Source: Dicyema japonicum (lineage: Eukaryota > Dicyemida > Rhombozoa > Dicyemidae). Taken from it: a stretch of DNA of 64,000 nt. The first letter of the stretch is position 1. The number at the start of each line of letters is the position of its first letter. Below are positions 45,653-58,055 of the stretch, in pieces. Under the pieces are notes generated by a model, which saw only the letters and a program-made list of their open reading frames with translations, ran no database searches and was not told where the DNA came from. The position numbers and the translations under genes are program-made. The stretch spans positions 62,001 through 126,000 of the forward strand of contig RDEW01000023.1 of NCBI GenBank assembly GCA_011109175.1, in the 5' to 3' direction.

Positions 45653-46821
45653 ATGGATTTGGTAGCTGCTTTGAAGAATCGTGTTAAATCTTACAAAAAC
45701 GACGATTTTTACGGAAAGTTTAACCACTATTATGGAGTCACACTACTCGCCTTAATATCCGTGATCATCTCCACGAAAAACTTGGTGGGAGACCCAATCC
45801 ACTGCTGGTGCCCAATACACTTTACGAGTAATTAAATTTTGTCATTTTCAGGCGATATGGTGAGATATGCAGAACAGTCTTGTTTTACTGGGGGAAGGTT
45901 TTACTTCAACTCGGCTGTAAAGGAAGACAACTTGGAATCTGTTATATCGGGGAAGTTTTTCCATTGGATGATTTTGATTACCATACTTCTTGCCTTACTG
46001 TATCGACTGCCGTATATTCTTTGGTGTCGCACGTGTTCAGTCAGCGACATTAATGTTAACCAAATTATTGAATTATCAATAAAATGTGGAGATGTTGATT
46101 CTGAACAGAAAAAATCAAAAGCATTCAACATTTTATTCGAGTATTTTGCAAAATATAGAAACTCAAGAATGGAGATGGATTTCGAGGGACTTGCAAAAAA
46201 TAAAATTATAAAATTTATTTATGTCCAGTCAAGAAAATTTAATTCAATTTCATCAATGTATATTCTGGTAAAATTCATGTACTTTGTAATCACGTTGTCT
46301 CAGATTGTCATTATAGAATATTTTGTTATATGGAAGACAAAAAGCAGTTTCAGTGAAGTTATGTTTTGGGATTTCATTAAAGTCATTAAGAATGTGGAAA
46401 CAACGTTTTTTCCTCGATCTGTTTTGTGTAAATTTGACTCCAAGGAATTGGGTCACATTGAGACTCCTCGAACGCACACAGTTGAGTGCATTCTCCCTAT
46501 AAATCAATATGCACATATTCTCTTTACTGTGTATTGGTTTTATCTCCTCTTTGGGGGTATAATCAACTTTATTGGAATTTCGAAGTGGATCTGGTACCTC
46601 TGGTTCAGATGTGTCCACCAGGGATACCTGATTTCACTTCTGGTGGAAAAGAACTCCATTTTCATAAGAAATTTTTTATTAATTCTTATTTGAGTTACGA
46701 CGGCATTTTTGTTATTCGATTGGTGGCGGACAACACAAGTGATCTTTTTGTCAAGAAACTGGTCTCCAAATTGTTCGATAAATACATGGAGTCCGCCCAG
46801 ACATATAATTTTAAATGTTGA
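45653..46821 (+). CDS. innexin (gap junction channel subunit)
   Basis: Four-pass protein forming invertebrate gap junctions. Three exons: 45653-45827, 45852-46642 and 46669-46821, separated by introns of 24 nt (45828-45851) and 26 nt (46643-46668), both GT-AG and frame-restoring; about 372 residues. Visible features are TM1 with GVTLLALISVIIS, the first extracellular loop GDPIHCWCPIHFT and RYAEQSCFT with the conserved Cys, TM2 starting at FHWMILITILLALLYRLPYI, and TM3 near 46280. The second loop has VLCKFDSKELGHIE, then VECILPINQYAHILFTVYWF, equivalent to the family's CxLPxN block before TM4. The C-terminus is YLSYDGIFVIRLVADNTSD. The usual YYQWV of TM2 is replaced by FFHWM. Upstream is a retrotransposon; a stand-alone gene. 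Confidence 0.95.
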
Positions 46822-48621
46822 TTTTTATAGTTTAATATGTGAGCTTTGTTTATTTTGAGATAAATTTAATTCCTAAGTAATATATCAAAGAAGGACTGTC
46901 AATAGAAGTGAGCAATCCGCACAGGAATTAAGAGCTTAAGGGATATTGAAGACGGAATTCCTATGGAGCGGATCACAATGATCGGGTTCGGCCCAAAGAG
47001 AGTGAATCTGTCAAGAGTCCCTAATATAGTTATTTTCTTCAGTTTTACCAACATCAAACTTCCTCTTAAAATGTTTAACCAAATCCCAAATAGACCGTCA
47101 TCACAGACTTGTTATATGGAAAGTTTATAACTACTCTGATGTTAAGACACTCAAAATATATGCCACGATCGGTCCCCTCATGGAAATTTATGCCAATGAT
47201 AATTCTTGTAGGGTGGTGCCAGAGCTATTATTTTCTCATTTCAAGAAATTGTAAAAAAATTAAACTTTCATAAAAGTCAGTTTCACGCAAAGTCCTCAAC
47301 AAAAGACATTCCTTTTAAAATTTTTGGATATAAAACTACATTTTTTGGAATGAATATAGCAAATAAGGAGTATTTGAAGTCCTCTTCATAACATAACATT
47401 TTTATTAAAGACCAAGACGTAACGATAGTTGTGGGAGATTAAGTTGTTAAAAATCCTGCCGAGAGATCTGGATTCTTTAGCATTTCTGCCGCTAGCCTTC
47501 ACATAGAGAAATGAAGCCACTATAGTAAAATAAAGAAGAGAACAGAAAAAAAGAAGAGGAATTATTAATCAACAACGTTATTCACTAATATATTTCCCTT
47601 TCGGACATAGATTTCCTTGCTAGGCTTCAAAAAATTTCTTATCGTGAAAAGGAAAAAATAAGCGAGAGAACAAGCGAAAGAGGAGCTGACTTAGTGCATT
47701 TCCTTACAAATCATGAAGGGAACTGTGTTTTCAATTTTGAGATCATCTACCCTTGAATAAAAGGAACAATTAGTTGTTAACTTTTGGTAATCATGAAGAC
47801 GAAAAAATGCTTCAATTGATGATCTTATCCATTCCAACTGTCCACAACCTTGTGTTGTGTTAAGAGGGAAATATAGATGCTTAAAAATATATTCAAAATA
47901 ATAACTTTTGTATAACCAAAATACTATAATTTATAATCTTAGTTTTTGTATAATTTAGTTATATAAAAAAGTGAAGAGCTTCTTTGATTCTCATTCGTTG
48001 GTTAGTTATGATAACTGTTCTTTGCTTGAATAAAGTGTGTGTCCTGTCTGGGAGGAGCGATAGCTAATGTGGCTCCTCGTAAAATGTATTAGTTAGTTCC
48101 CATGGCATCAATCGTTGAGCTGTCATCAAAAAATTTTATTTGGCATAAAAAACTTTCCCTAGTCGTCAGTTAACAGAAACCCCCATAAATGTAGATATAA
48201 GACAATCTATTATTAAAAGAACGTCGAATATCGACAATCGAAGTTTCTCCAGATTTTGGGCGAACATGATTTGTACATAGGGTTTGTAGCAATTGATGTC
48301 TTCTATGTGTCCTAAAGCCAATATACATAATATTAGCGACAATCGTAAAAATAAGCCTTAGAAAGAATCATTGTTCAAATTCCTCCAATTTTTGGTCAGA
48401 CTTGAACCCAGAATGTATGCTTATCCAGCGCTTCTGTAGTTAGAGTTTGTACCTCGTCACATAGGAAAAGTGATTGTTGAGGAACCATAACTGGTCTCCT
48501 ATAATTTGCAAAGGCCCAGGAATAAAACCGCAATAATTTTGTAGTAAATTGGCTATTATGTGATTAAAATGATATCATTAGAGTGAAGAATCAGTAATTA
48601 AACGACCACAATTAAAAATAT
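46822..48621. other. intergenic, mostly unassigned
   Basis: AT-rich with no intact frame. 47040-47400 has weak coding-like stretches (for example AKSSTKDIPFKIFGYKT) that may be a decayed transposon. Nothing else supported. Confidence 0.35.
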
Positions 48622-49767
48622 CTAATAATTATTATTCCTGGAATCCATCAATACAGTATGAAGGATTACATCAACCACTGCATAAGGGTCACAATTTGCG
48701 GCAGGACGTCTGTCTTCCAAATATCCGCAACCCTTTTCGTCTACTTCCATAGGGACTCTTATGGAAGCCTTCCTATTGGCGACTCCGAAGGAAAAATGAT
48801 CGTAGCTGCTTGTCTCACAGGTACCAATTAGTCTTTTATAGTTATCCTTTCCCCCATTTCCGTCGTATACTTCCATGTGAATGCTATGATTCTTCTCCAT
48901 CTTTCTTATTGCCGCATATATGTGGTTGATACCATTTTCTTGGCGCATCAAATTTGTGCTAAAATTCACGTGCGCACCAGCTCCATTCCACGGGCCTTCA
49001 ACTGGTTTTGGGTTTAATGTGGCAATCACTCCAAAGTCTTCACAAACTCGTTGGAGAATAAACCGAGCCATCCAAAGATGGTCACCGATTTCGATCCCGC
49101 CACATACTCCAATCTGAAATTCCCACTGTGAAGGCATAACTTCTGCGTTTGTTCCGCAGATTTTGATCCCTGCATAAAGACAAGCCTTATAATGGGCCTC
49201 CACAATCTCCCTACCAAAGGAACGATCAGCTCCGACACTGCAGTAGTAGGGACCTGAAAATTTAGAATCCTTTCCACCTTGGGGCAGTGGAAAACCATTT
49301 TCAGGCCACTGATAAGGACGTCCATTGACTCCCATTAATGTATACTCCTGCTCTATGCCAAAATAGGGCTCGTAAGATTTACAAAATTCTGTGGTTTTTA
49401 AACATTTGTTTCGTAAATTGGATTCTATTAGTAAATTATATAAAATGACTTGTGGGTTCCAAATTTGGATAATAAGTTTCACAGAGGACCAATATATTGC
49501 AAGGAGGCAAAAAGGGATCTTTAAAAATAGCGACTGGTTTTATGTAAACGTCAGAATTTGAACACGTTGATTGTCCTGTGCTGGAACCATCAAAATTCCA
49601 GATCGGAAGTTCTTGGGGGACTTGACTTGAAAGTCAATAGTCCGAGACTTTGATCTGAGGTTGTTCTCAGCGTCAATCCAAATGTAGGTGGCTATAATTT
49701 GGTTTTCTGGCTGATGAAGTCGCGAGTACTTCTCCCAAACCGAGACTTTGCTGCCTACCTTATCCAT
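48622..49767 (-). CDS. GLUL: glutamine synthetase (type II, eukaryotic)
   Basis: Makes glutamine from glutamate, ammonia and ATP; cytosolic decamer in animals. ATG 49767 ([18 protein letters not shown]), then [20 protein letters not shown], then [10 protein letters not shown], a 25-nt intron (49425-49449), [53 protein letters not shown] and [16 protein letters not shown], with stop at 48622-48624. All substrate and metal motifs are present. The frame shifts by one base in a run of five C (minus strand; 49615-49619). With one more base the protein would be 373 residues, exactly the length of human GS. Alternatively a 23-nt GT-AG intron at 49626-49648 would also restore frame but would remove the conserved SRTID segment. 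Confidence 0.96.
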
Positions 49768-50597
49768 GTGATACGATCCTGTAGTCAAACTGAGTTTTAT
49801 ATTTACGCTAAATCGACTTATTAAGCTTTCTAATTAATGCGGTTATCACTGAACGTATTGGATTATTATCATACTTTCAAGGCTACGTATTTTGTGAACG
49901 CTCATTTTTGTTATTTTATTGCTGAAACTTTTATCTTCAAAAATTGGCGGGTAATTCCTTAGTAATTTGTTTTATCAGATGACGTCTTAAATCTGACAAA
50001 AAATTTTCAAGTGAAAATAAAACCCTTAAGTTACAAATTATTTTAATTCGATAAGTTAATTTACAATGTTCCAGTGTGGATTGGTTTACCACAAAATTAA
50101 AGGACTTTAGTGATAATTGCACATTATCGTGAAATCTGCATTCGTGACAACATTCGTATAAACTAAATCCTCTTAATTAGTCGCCTTTTGATTATTTTCT
50201 CGCAAATCATCTAAACTCTGTGAACACACGTGATCGGTGACTCTTTAAAGAATATTTAATATATAGAGTACCAATATTAGTCCTGACCTATTTCAGTGAT
50301 TTTTAAGAAGTTAAGGTTCATTTGTTTGCAAGTAAAAAACACTGCTAGTAAATTCTAATTAGGTACTCCAGAGACTCACGACTCTTCAGCCAGAAATCAT
50401 GCACTATTTCCTCGTTTTAAATTTTCCTGCATAATTTGAACCTTACAGCATTTTATTGGGCTTCAAATCAGTAAATCAACTCCATTAAGTCGAATCCCTG
50501 GATGAATATCTAAACGAGATACCTTAGCAGTAATCAGCAAGCCATCTGTTCTATAAGTATATAATACGTCATATAAATTCTAATTGAATTTGATTAT
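49768..50597. other. intergenic upstream of glutamine synthetase
   Basis: AT-rich, no gene recognised. It should contain the glutamine synthetase promoter. Confidence 0.4.
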
Positions 50598-50854
50598 TCA
50601 AAATAGAAAAAAATAATCTATAAACTCTTTCTCAAGCAAATTTATCACTAAAGCTTGAATACAGAATTCAAATTTACAATTACTGGGCACATGATCGAAA
50701 GAAACGATCTTCGACACCACAGAGTCGTCTTTGAAAGAAGGAATCTCTGAGAGGAATAATCCAGTCTTGTGATCGATTCGTCCAAATGGAAAGGACTCCT
50801 GCAATCTACGCGCGTATCGCATTCAGTTACTAAAGTTCCTTCGTGAAAGTCCAT
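50598..50854 (-). CDS. possible small gene of unknown function
   Basis: From ATG 50854 (MDFHEGTL) a 32-nt GT-AG intron and a second of about 30 nt give one continuous product with blocks ESFPFGRIDHKTGLFLSEIP, FKDDSVVSKIVSFDHVP and LVINLLEKEFIDYFFLF, stop at 50598. Both introns preserve phase, which argues for a real gene. The overlapping second reading (50648-50875) lacks this consistency. I recognise no family. It is short and could be part of a longer gene extending upstream of 50875. Confidence 0.4.
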
Positions 50855-50959
50855 TTCGTGTGAGTGGTGAAGCACATAAGCTTACAAAAGTTACTTCCAG
50901 AGAGTGCAACAGATAGATCATCTGTTAGGTTGATGAATTAACTCTTAATTTATATTATT

Positions 50960-51195
50960 ATTAACCCCCTCACAATGGTAAGCCCAGCACAGTCAAACTA
51001 ATTAATCCAAGGAAGAAACCCAAGGAAGAATATCTTCTTTACCAAACCCATCTTCCAATAATACATTACAGGCTTCCGCTTCAGAAGAGTGGTGGAGAAG
51101 TAGGTCCGCCCTCTTCCATTTTCATTACACGTCCTACCGTCGCGGAAATCACTTTATTCTTTAGCGCAATAGTTTTCATAATCTCTACTATAGAA
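50960..51195 (-). repeat. dispersed repeat family A, copy 2
   Basis: Matches 161-470 (blocks gtaagcccag, attacaggcttccgctt, gtggagaagtaggtccgccc). The minus-strand end is GGGGTTAATAATAATAT. Confidence 0.75.
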
Positions 51196-51317
51196 TTTAG
51201 TATTAATTTTGAAAAATAAAACCCATGTTTTTCGCAGCAGAATTTTTATAATTAAAATAATCTTAATATATCGAATTTATATTTTTTAAATAAATCTTAG
51301 TAGTAATCTTAAGTAGT

Positions 51318-51560
51318 TCCATTACGCGTGGCTCCATGTGGTTCTACGTGGATATTTGTCAAAATTATTTTCCTTCCTTCCGATGGCGTCAATGGATCCA
51401 CCTTACTGATGAGGCGCCCAATGCCTGGTCGGCATCAATAGGATCCAACAATTCTTCCCCGGGGACAACGTCGTTACCTGAAGACAAGTTCTGGAACGAG
51501 TCTGGATCAATGAGTTAGTTAGTTTGGTTACCCTTTGTCTTTGGAATTTAATTACGTAAA
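51318..51560 (+). repeat. dispersed repeat family C, copy 2
   Basis: Inverted relative to 29935-30190 (gtggctccatgtgg, ggcgtcaatggatccacctta, cgcccaatgcc, gttaccctttgtctttgga). Starts with the same motif as family B. Confidence 0.7.
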
Positions 51561-52090
51561 CTATATCCAAGAATATTCAACAGGATAGTGGATATAGAAG
51601 CAGATGGAAACAAGTTGTTATTACAAAAATGGCAGAAGATCCTGGGAGTAGTATTCGACACCCATCTGACTTTCTCGTGCCACGTGAGAAATGTTTTAAA
51701 CAAATGTGAAAAGAAAATCAACCTCTTGAAGGGGATCTCTGGATAATGGTGATCGGAAGTCATCCCGTTCTGAAATCACTATACAGTATGTCGATGCAAA
51801 TCATGGGGACTCTTAATTTCTTGGACGAATGCCCAGAGAATTGCGGCAACCCAAAAAAGAGCGTTTTCCGTGATAGAAAACTGGATCAAAGGCGATATAA
51901 ATGCTACACCTACCCCCTTGGAAGACCTAATAAGAAGAAAAGGAGGCCAAACTCAACGATACCAGAGGATCACTCATCCTCTGCGTGCTTGTGTTGGATC
52001 GAGGGAAGACCACCGGGCCAAGCTGAGAGCCCTATTGAAATTTGCCGGTATCACTTAATTTTTTTCATTAACTGTGGTCTTTGGAAATAA
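51546..52090 (+). pseudogene. 3' part of a non-LTR retrotransposon
   Basis: Plus-strand blocks KILGVVFDTHLTFSCHVRNV and KCEKKINLLKGISG, then AFSVIENWIKGDINATPT and RKGGQTQRYQRITHPLRACV. These are the region after the RT palm in Jockey-type enzymes. Frameshifts and stops between blocks. Confidence 0.65.
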
Positions 52091-52529
52091 ATTTTAATGA
52101 GATTTCACTGATCTTCGAGAATATCTCAGTTTTTTACCTTTATACAAGTTTTTTCTAAAAACCTCCGTGGTCAATGCTCCCGAGAACAAATTGGAGTTTC
52201 TTTATATGAAACACCATCATTTATGCGAGTTCATTACTGAGAACCTTCTTGGTAGCGACATTGCATGCTAAGATTGGAACTATTAACTAATTGTATAAAT
52301 TCAAGTGGATTTTTAACGACTGTTAACAAATTTAATTCTAACGACTCATGTTTTTTCTAGCAGAATTTTATTTGATTTCTATCTCTTATGAACAAATCTA
52401 GCGTCCGATCGTCCAATATGTGAAGTATGTACAAGAGCAGCATGCCAATCACTATCAAAAGCCTTAGATATATCGGAACATATTGACGTAAGGTATTGTT
52501 ATTTTTTAGTAACATAACTCTTCTCAGTT

Positions 52530-53335
52530 TTGCAAAAATCATCAGTCTTTCTGCTTAGACGGAAAATCCCTGGAGAATTTAAGAATTGGTCTTTGCGAGT
52601 TAATCAGGAAAAGACTGAACACATAAGAATCACAAGGGAATCAAAATATATTGATGAAAATTGGAGGAAAAAAAGGAAATTGGGATCCTTACTTGGTGAT
52701 AGCGAGGACATGATAGAAGAGTTCTAGCCACTGCCATGTATAAGAAAATGCAGAAGATATGGAGTCGACGAAAACTAATAAAAACAAATCTAAGAATAAG
52801 AGTATTCAACTCATATATAAAACCGGTGTTTATGTACAACTCGGGTACATCGGGGGTCACAGAGCTAGAGCTAAAAAATGGATATATTTCATCGCAAACA
52901 ATTACGCAATATAATGGGCCTAGGTTGGCCCAAGAAGATTTCAAACAAGAAATTATACTCTGTGGCACAATCGAGGCCAATAAGCATCGACATTATTGAA
53001 TCAAGGTGGAGACTGTTAGGCCACGTGCTCAGAATGGACATAAACGCCCCTGCAAATATAATAATGGACAACTACTTCAACAATGAAAACAAACTATCAT
53101 TAAGAGGAAGACCCAGAGTCACTCTACCCGTGGCTCTGAACAAGGATCTTAATGGGATTAGAAGAAATATTAAATCTGCAGACTTAGAAGATTTAAGGAC
53201 AGATGCGCAAAGCAGAGGGCGATGGAGACGCCTAGTGAAGCAGATTGTGGAACGTGTGGCACAAACGGGACCTTAGTTAATATAACGTTCTTTGGTTCTG
53301 TGAAAATACTTTTTAATAATAATATGCCAACAGCA
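52530..53335 (+). pseudogene. 3' end of an RTE/CR1-like non-LTR retrotransposon
   Basis: Blocks RIRVFNSYIKPVFMYNSGT, LRNIMGLGWPKKISNKKLYS, ESRWRLLGHVLRM (a typical post-RT motif), LRGRPRVTLPVALNKDLNGI and QSRGRWRRLVKQIVERV. A tail with TTTAATAATAATA follows near 53320. The last blocks match the minus-strand fragment at 63634-64000, so both are one family. Confidence 0.75.
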
Positions 53336-55474
53336 ATTGATGGCAAGTTTGAAATATCAATCTACTGTCTCTTGGTGTTTTAGGATTATTTGTTCAAGGG
53401 AAATGGATGAAAGTTTGTCCTTGATGCATTAGTTTATTAGCAGTGGTATCAATAGTGAATCCAAAATAAATAAGATAGCAAGGAAATTCAATTTCATGAG
53501 TCACACTATAATGTAATCATAGAACTCAGTTTTTTCAGTGGTAGTCATCAATTTGGAACTAATTTATACAATAAAACTTGCAATGCACTTTGCTCCAATC
53601 ACAGGTTGTTAGGTGGGGGGCCTTTTCTCATTCAAAATTTAAATAATGAATGACCTCATCTAATCGGGTACCAATATCAGACCATGATTTGACCACCAAA
53701 TTTTCATTTATACTTCGTTTTTTGTAAGTATAATATAGACCTAACCAAGAGATAACGATTGAACATAAATCTGACTAGAAACAGAAGCAAAGTGATTGAG
53801 TTTTTTCAATCCGTTTAAATTAGATTTAAATACAACACGATAAGGCAAAGAACAAATACCACAAAGGCAAAGTTGAGAAATTTTTAATGAAACTCAAATT
53901 TAATTTGCAATATCGATTTCCTATGTAATTAATTTCTGACGAGTAGTTGATCCTTATTATTTTATTCCGCAAAAATAAATTCCTAGACTTTCAAATAAGG
54001 TACAAGTTTTTGTACGTCGTAATCTCTGGTTAAATATAAATTATTAGATCCAATCCATGTGGAAAAGAGCAATGCCATACGGAACACGTGGGGAATCTAG
54101 AAATGATTGGGAAAATGAATTCCAAAATTGTCTTCTTTGTTGGTAAGGTGGGGGACTCTATTGATAGTGGAAAACGAGCTAAAAATTCATAATGAAAAAT
54201 GACATCTATAACTTCTTAAAGATATACATTTTTAATAAGTTTTTTTAATTTTTACACAATTTTTGCCATTAAATTAATTAAAATTATTGTCCTATTTATT
54301 ATCCTATTTTACGTCTCCACTTTTCCTTACATAGATTGTGATCTTTACTATCCCTGCATATTAACCCCACATATACCTGAAATAGGTTTTATCCATTTTC
54401 TCTGGTTGTAGTGGAACGTACCTCTCCAAGGATTATTGGAATTAAAGAAGAGAGACCTTCTTGCATGCCGCCCAGATATTGGACGTCTCCTGTTAAGTAG
54501 ATCTAACGACGTCTCTAGGAATTAAAGGAGGCAAAAGGAACAAAGTAGTCTTAGCAATATAACTTGACCATCTTATTTTATGTATTAATCAAAGGCCACC
54601 AGTGGCCTGCCTAGGGACGGTGGACATAGGGGCAGCCTCCTCAGGGGGCATAAGATCCATAAAGTTCACACTATTAAGTTGTACTCACTTGTTTCTCAAT
54701 GTTTTTTCATCATACACAAAATCGACTGCTAGTGATCACTTTGTTTTATTGACAGCCCTGAAGACTTCGAACGTACTGGTTTTAATCGATGGCAGTTGCG
54801 TGTTCGCTGTGAATTCCCTTATCGCCCATTGTGATGAAAATCAGTGACCTTTTTGTTATGAGGATGTTACTCTTGCGAAGCATAACGTGCGAAGTGACGG
54901 TTGTTTTTCCTTGCTACAGTTTTCTGTTTTGATTTCCTCTAATTGATCTTACAAATGAAACGAATACAAATCGCCACAAGAAATAGCTCAGAGAAGATAA
55001 TGCCATGAGAGGCTGTTTGATGAAGAAGCGACACGTGGCAAACGATCAATCGGATGCTGACAATTTCGAACCCGCGGCTGTCATCCAAGAGGGCATCATA
55101 AATCCAGTGATCACATAACTCTATACTGATGGTGATAATCAGAATGCAAATTCTTAGCAAAAATTGATTCCAGATGACGCTGATGATTTTAATTATAATA
55201 CAGCTTTCACTTTTAACTATGAAGGCAACGACATCGTTGAATTTTTATTATTTCGTGACCACGACTTTGGGCGTTTAACCGATTTCCACATATTTAATTA
55301 AGTGCTTAGTTCAGCAAGGATCGGTGAATTTCCAACACCAGAAAGGTACTTTTGCTGAAAAGGAAGGAAGGTCATTTTCTAAGCATTAATTTGAAACTTG
55401 GTCAAGTAATGGCGAGCGTTTTCTGAGAAAATGAATTTTATATTCACCAACAAGCTTCCTTTTGTTTGTTTTAT
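53336..55474. other. intergenic, no gene supported
   Basis: AT-rich. A weak family C-like block (ggacgtctcctgttaagtag) lies near 54480. Frames at 54602-54847 and 54939-55160 have no features. Around 55040-55280 a plus-strand stretch (ADNFEPAAVIQEG..) looks like decayed coding DNA of unknown origin. Confidence 0.35.
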
Positions 55475-55590
55475 TATTAACCCCGGATACACCGAGAAAG
55501 AAGTTAAAGTAAACAACTAATGAAGTGTATCCAATTTCCACTTCCACATCCGGAATCAACATAAAAGGTAACGTCCTTTTGCTTTTTTTA
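55475..55590 (-). repeat. family B repeat, tail fragment
   Basis: Matches the tail third of 39045-39357 (attaaccccggatacac, gtaaacaactaatgaagtgt, atccggaatcaacataaa). The minus-strand end has GGGGTTAATAATAAAA. Confidence 0.75.
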
Positions 55591-55799
55591 TTTTCAAGAT
55601 GCAAATCAAGTGTTTGTAACAAAGATGAACTTATCCTAGAATTTATGAACATGAAAGAAATCCTGATCACACAATTTGGATTTTGCATAAAAACTTGAGA
55701 AATCATGCACAATTGATTACAAACTCCTAGAGCATATTTTGAGTGAGAAAAAGAAATGGAGACTTATTGTTGAACAAATTGTCGATATTGTTTTTCCCC

Positions 55800-56850
55800 T
55801 TGCAAGACAATATTGCGTTGTGAAGTCATAGAGACGAAAGAAATTCAAAGTCGGTGAACGATGATGCTAATGAAACCAATTCTGGATACTTTTTGGATAT
55901 TATCAAATTGTTAGCTGATTGTTGTTTTGTAAGAACATTTGCAGAATATGAAGAATAAACGCACCAAAGTCAACTATCTGTCTAATAGGAGGCAGAATAA
56001 AATAATCAATCTTATTGGTGATTAAAAAAAATTATTTCCAAAGTAAAGAAAGCCAAATATTCTGGCGTTAGATTTCACTCCAGGTGTATCACATGAAGAT
56101 CTAATTGTGGAGATTATGAGGGTAAGGTTGTAGAAATTAGTTTTTCTTGGCTTCTCTCAAGTTTCTGAAAAACACTCCAAGCTTAGTGAAGAGGGTGATA
56201 GAAAAGATGGAATTGACTTAAATAAGACGAGCTTACAATAATGAATGGTGTTCGATGGATATCAGAAATTAATCCTCAAACACAGTTTATCAATTGTGAA
56301 AACCATAACTTAAATTTGGCGTGTGTTCATAAGTTAACCCAACACTACATTTTTTGGTATTGTTGACAAAATTTTTGTTTTCTTTTCATCCTCGACATCA
56401 CGCTGGGAAGTACTAAAGTCAAAAGTTAAGAAAACATTTATTATGAGAACAGATGTAGTTCACACTAATCCAATTGAAATCATTCAAGAAAATTAGGATG
56501 AATTTGTATCTTGTCTTGAGTATTTTGGATTTGGAAAGTTTACAAGTGAAACAAAATCTGATGCCTATTCTGTCACAGTACAAAGATACTAAACGCTACA
56601 AGATCCCAAGATTGATAGGCTCAATAGAATCATTCACCTTAAATTTGAGGTCATCATTAAGAGTGCACTCGGATAGGCATTAGAATACTGTCAAAAGTCA
56701 GGCGAAAGAAAATTATGCCTGAATAGAGTGCGAAAGATGAAGACTTATCAGAAGTTGATGAAATAAAAAGAATAATGAATGAATTCGCAAACAAACCGAA
56801 GGGAAAACTTTCAAAACGCTCATGACGCACTCGTAGGCTCGTTGACAAAT
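55800..56850 (+). pseudogene. hAT transposase relic (TTF-type zinc-finger/ZMYM-like)
   Basis: Broken plus-strand blocks: SGYFLDIIKLLADCC, VNYLSNRRQNKIINLIGD, NILALDFTPGVSHEDLIVEI, NGVRWISEINPQTQFINCEN and HNLNLACVHKL. These follow the order of TTF-type hAT transposases. Many stops and frameshifts; the C-terminal dimerisation block was not found. Confidence 0.65.
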
Positions 56851-57335
56851 TTTTATTTTATACACTCACCAGGGACATTAAGAAATCAGAAAGCTTTAGT
56901 ACGCCCCTGAAGACCACTTCTAAAAACCCAGAAGTAACTAAGTTATCCCAACATGTTCCAACAGCGGCCTCAATTTGTCACAGTGGTCCTCCATTGACTC
57001 CACACAAGCATGTACTGAACATATAATTGTCAGAGAGAACGTAAATTCTGCGCCGTTTATCGGTTTAGTGACTACAGTGCATTTTCCAGGAAATCAACTG
57101 TTCTGTCATTAGTAATGACATTAAACCTGAAAATGTTCAGGAATGTTTAATTTCATATTACAATAAATAATTTCGTTTATTTTTCCATAATGCAATTTCT
57201 GCAATTATTTTTTTTGAAATTTTTATTTTCTGGTTGCCCTAATTGTTATTGTCTCAGGACCACTGAGTTAAGGGAAAATAATCTCCCATCTAAGTGATCT
57301 CAGACCGACACCAATGTAGATTTGTTTATTTAATA

Positions 57336-57570
57336 ACTCCAGGTTAACAATCTTTGGAAAGTCCAACTTTAATAACTAATTAATACAAGGAAGTAACCCG
57401 ACGAAGAATATCTGCCGACCAAATACATCCTCCAATACTCCATTACAGGACTCGGAAGAAAGGTGGAGAAGTAGGTCCATCCTCTTCCATTTTCATCACT
57501 CGTCCTATCATCGCGATATCATCTATTCTTAGCAGAAGATAATCTTCACCAATGGACATAGTCAGAGAAA
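57336..57570 (-). repeat. dispersed repeat family A, copy 3 (divergent)
   Basis: Shares ataatccaaggaagtaacc-like, ccaatactccattacagg, ggtggagaagtaggtcc and cctcttccattttcatcac with the other copies. The tail is degraded (TTATTAAATAAA). A retrotransposon 3' fragment (ccatctaagtgatctcagaccgaca) directly precedes it at about 57240-57315. Confidence 0.65.
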
Positions 57571-58055
57571 AGGTAGGAGAGTCCTTTTCAACAACTGTGT
57601 CGCCATAAGGGCTCGTCGCCTCGCGGGTGGGATCGGTTGACGAGAATGGCTAAAAAGTTCTGATCAAAAGACTGCGTTAAGCTAAGAAGGCCTCCCAATG
57701 TAGCTGATCGATAGATGTGTGCGAGATAGTCAATAATTGTTATTAGGTCATACGTAAACATCTTCAACAGTATGATTGGATTAATTCTTTACTACGTGAA
57801 AGAAAATCGAATGACTTAATATTTCTGAAGAGACTTTTTTAAAAAGATCCGCCCTGAGTTTTATTCTTTCAACATTTTATGCCAGACTTCCCACAACTGA
57901 GATACAGGAGTACACATCTGTTATTTATACCAGTTTATACCAGTTGGTGGTTGGAGTTCTCAATTAATCTACAGACAAAAGCTATTCGTGTAGTTTTCAT
58001 GATCCATATTCAGTTTTTGTGAGATCTCAAAAAGTGAAAACCTTATGGTCTATCT

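Noticed and set aside
54602-54847. 81-codon plus-strand frame
   Set aside because: No family resemblance and no consistent introns.
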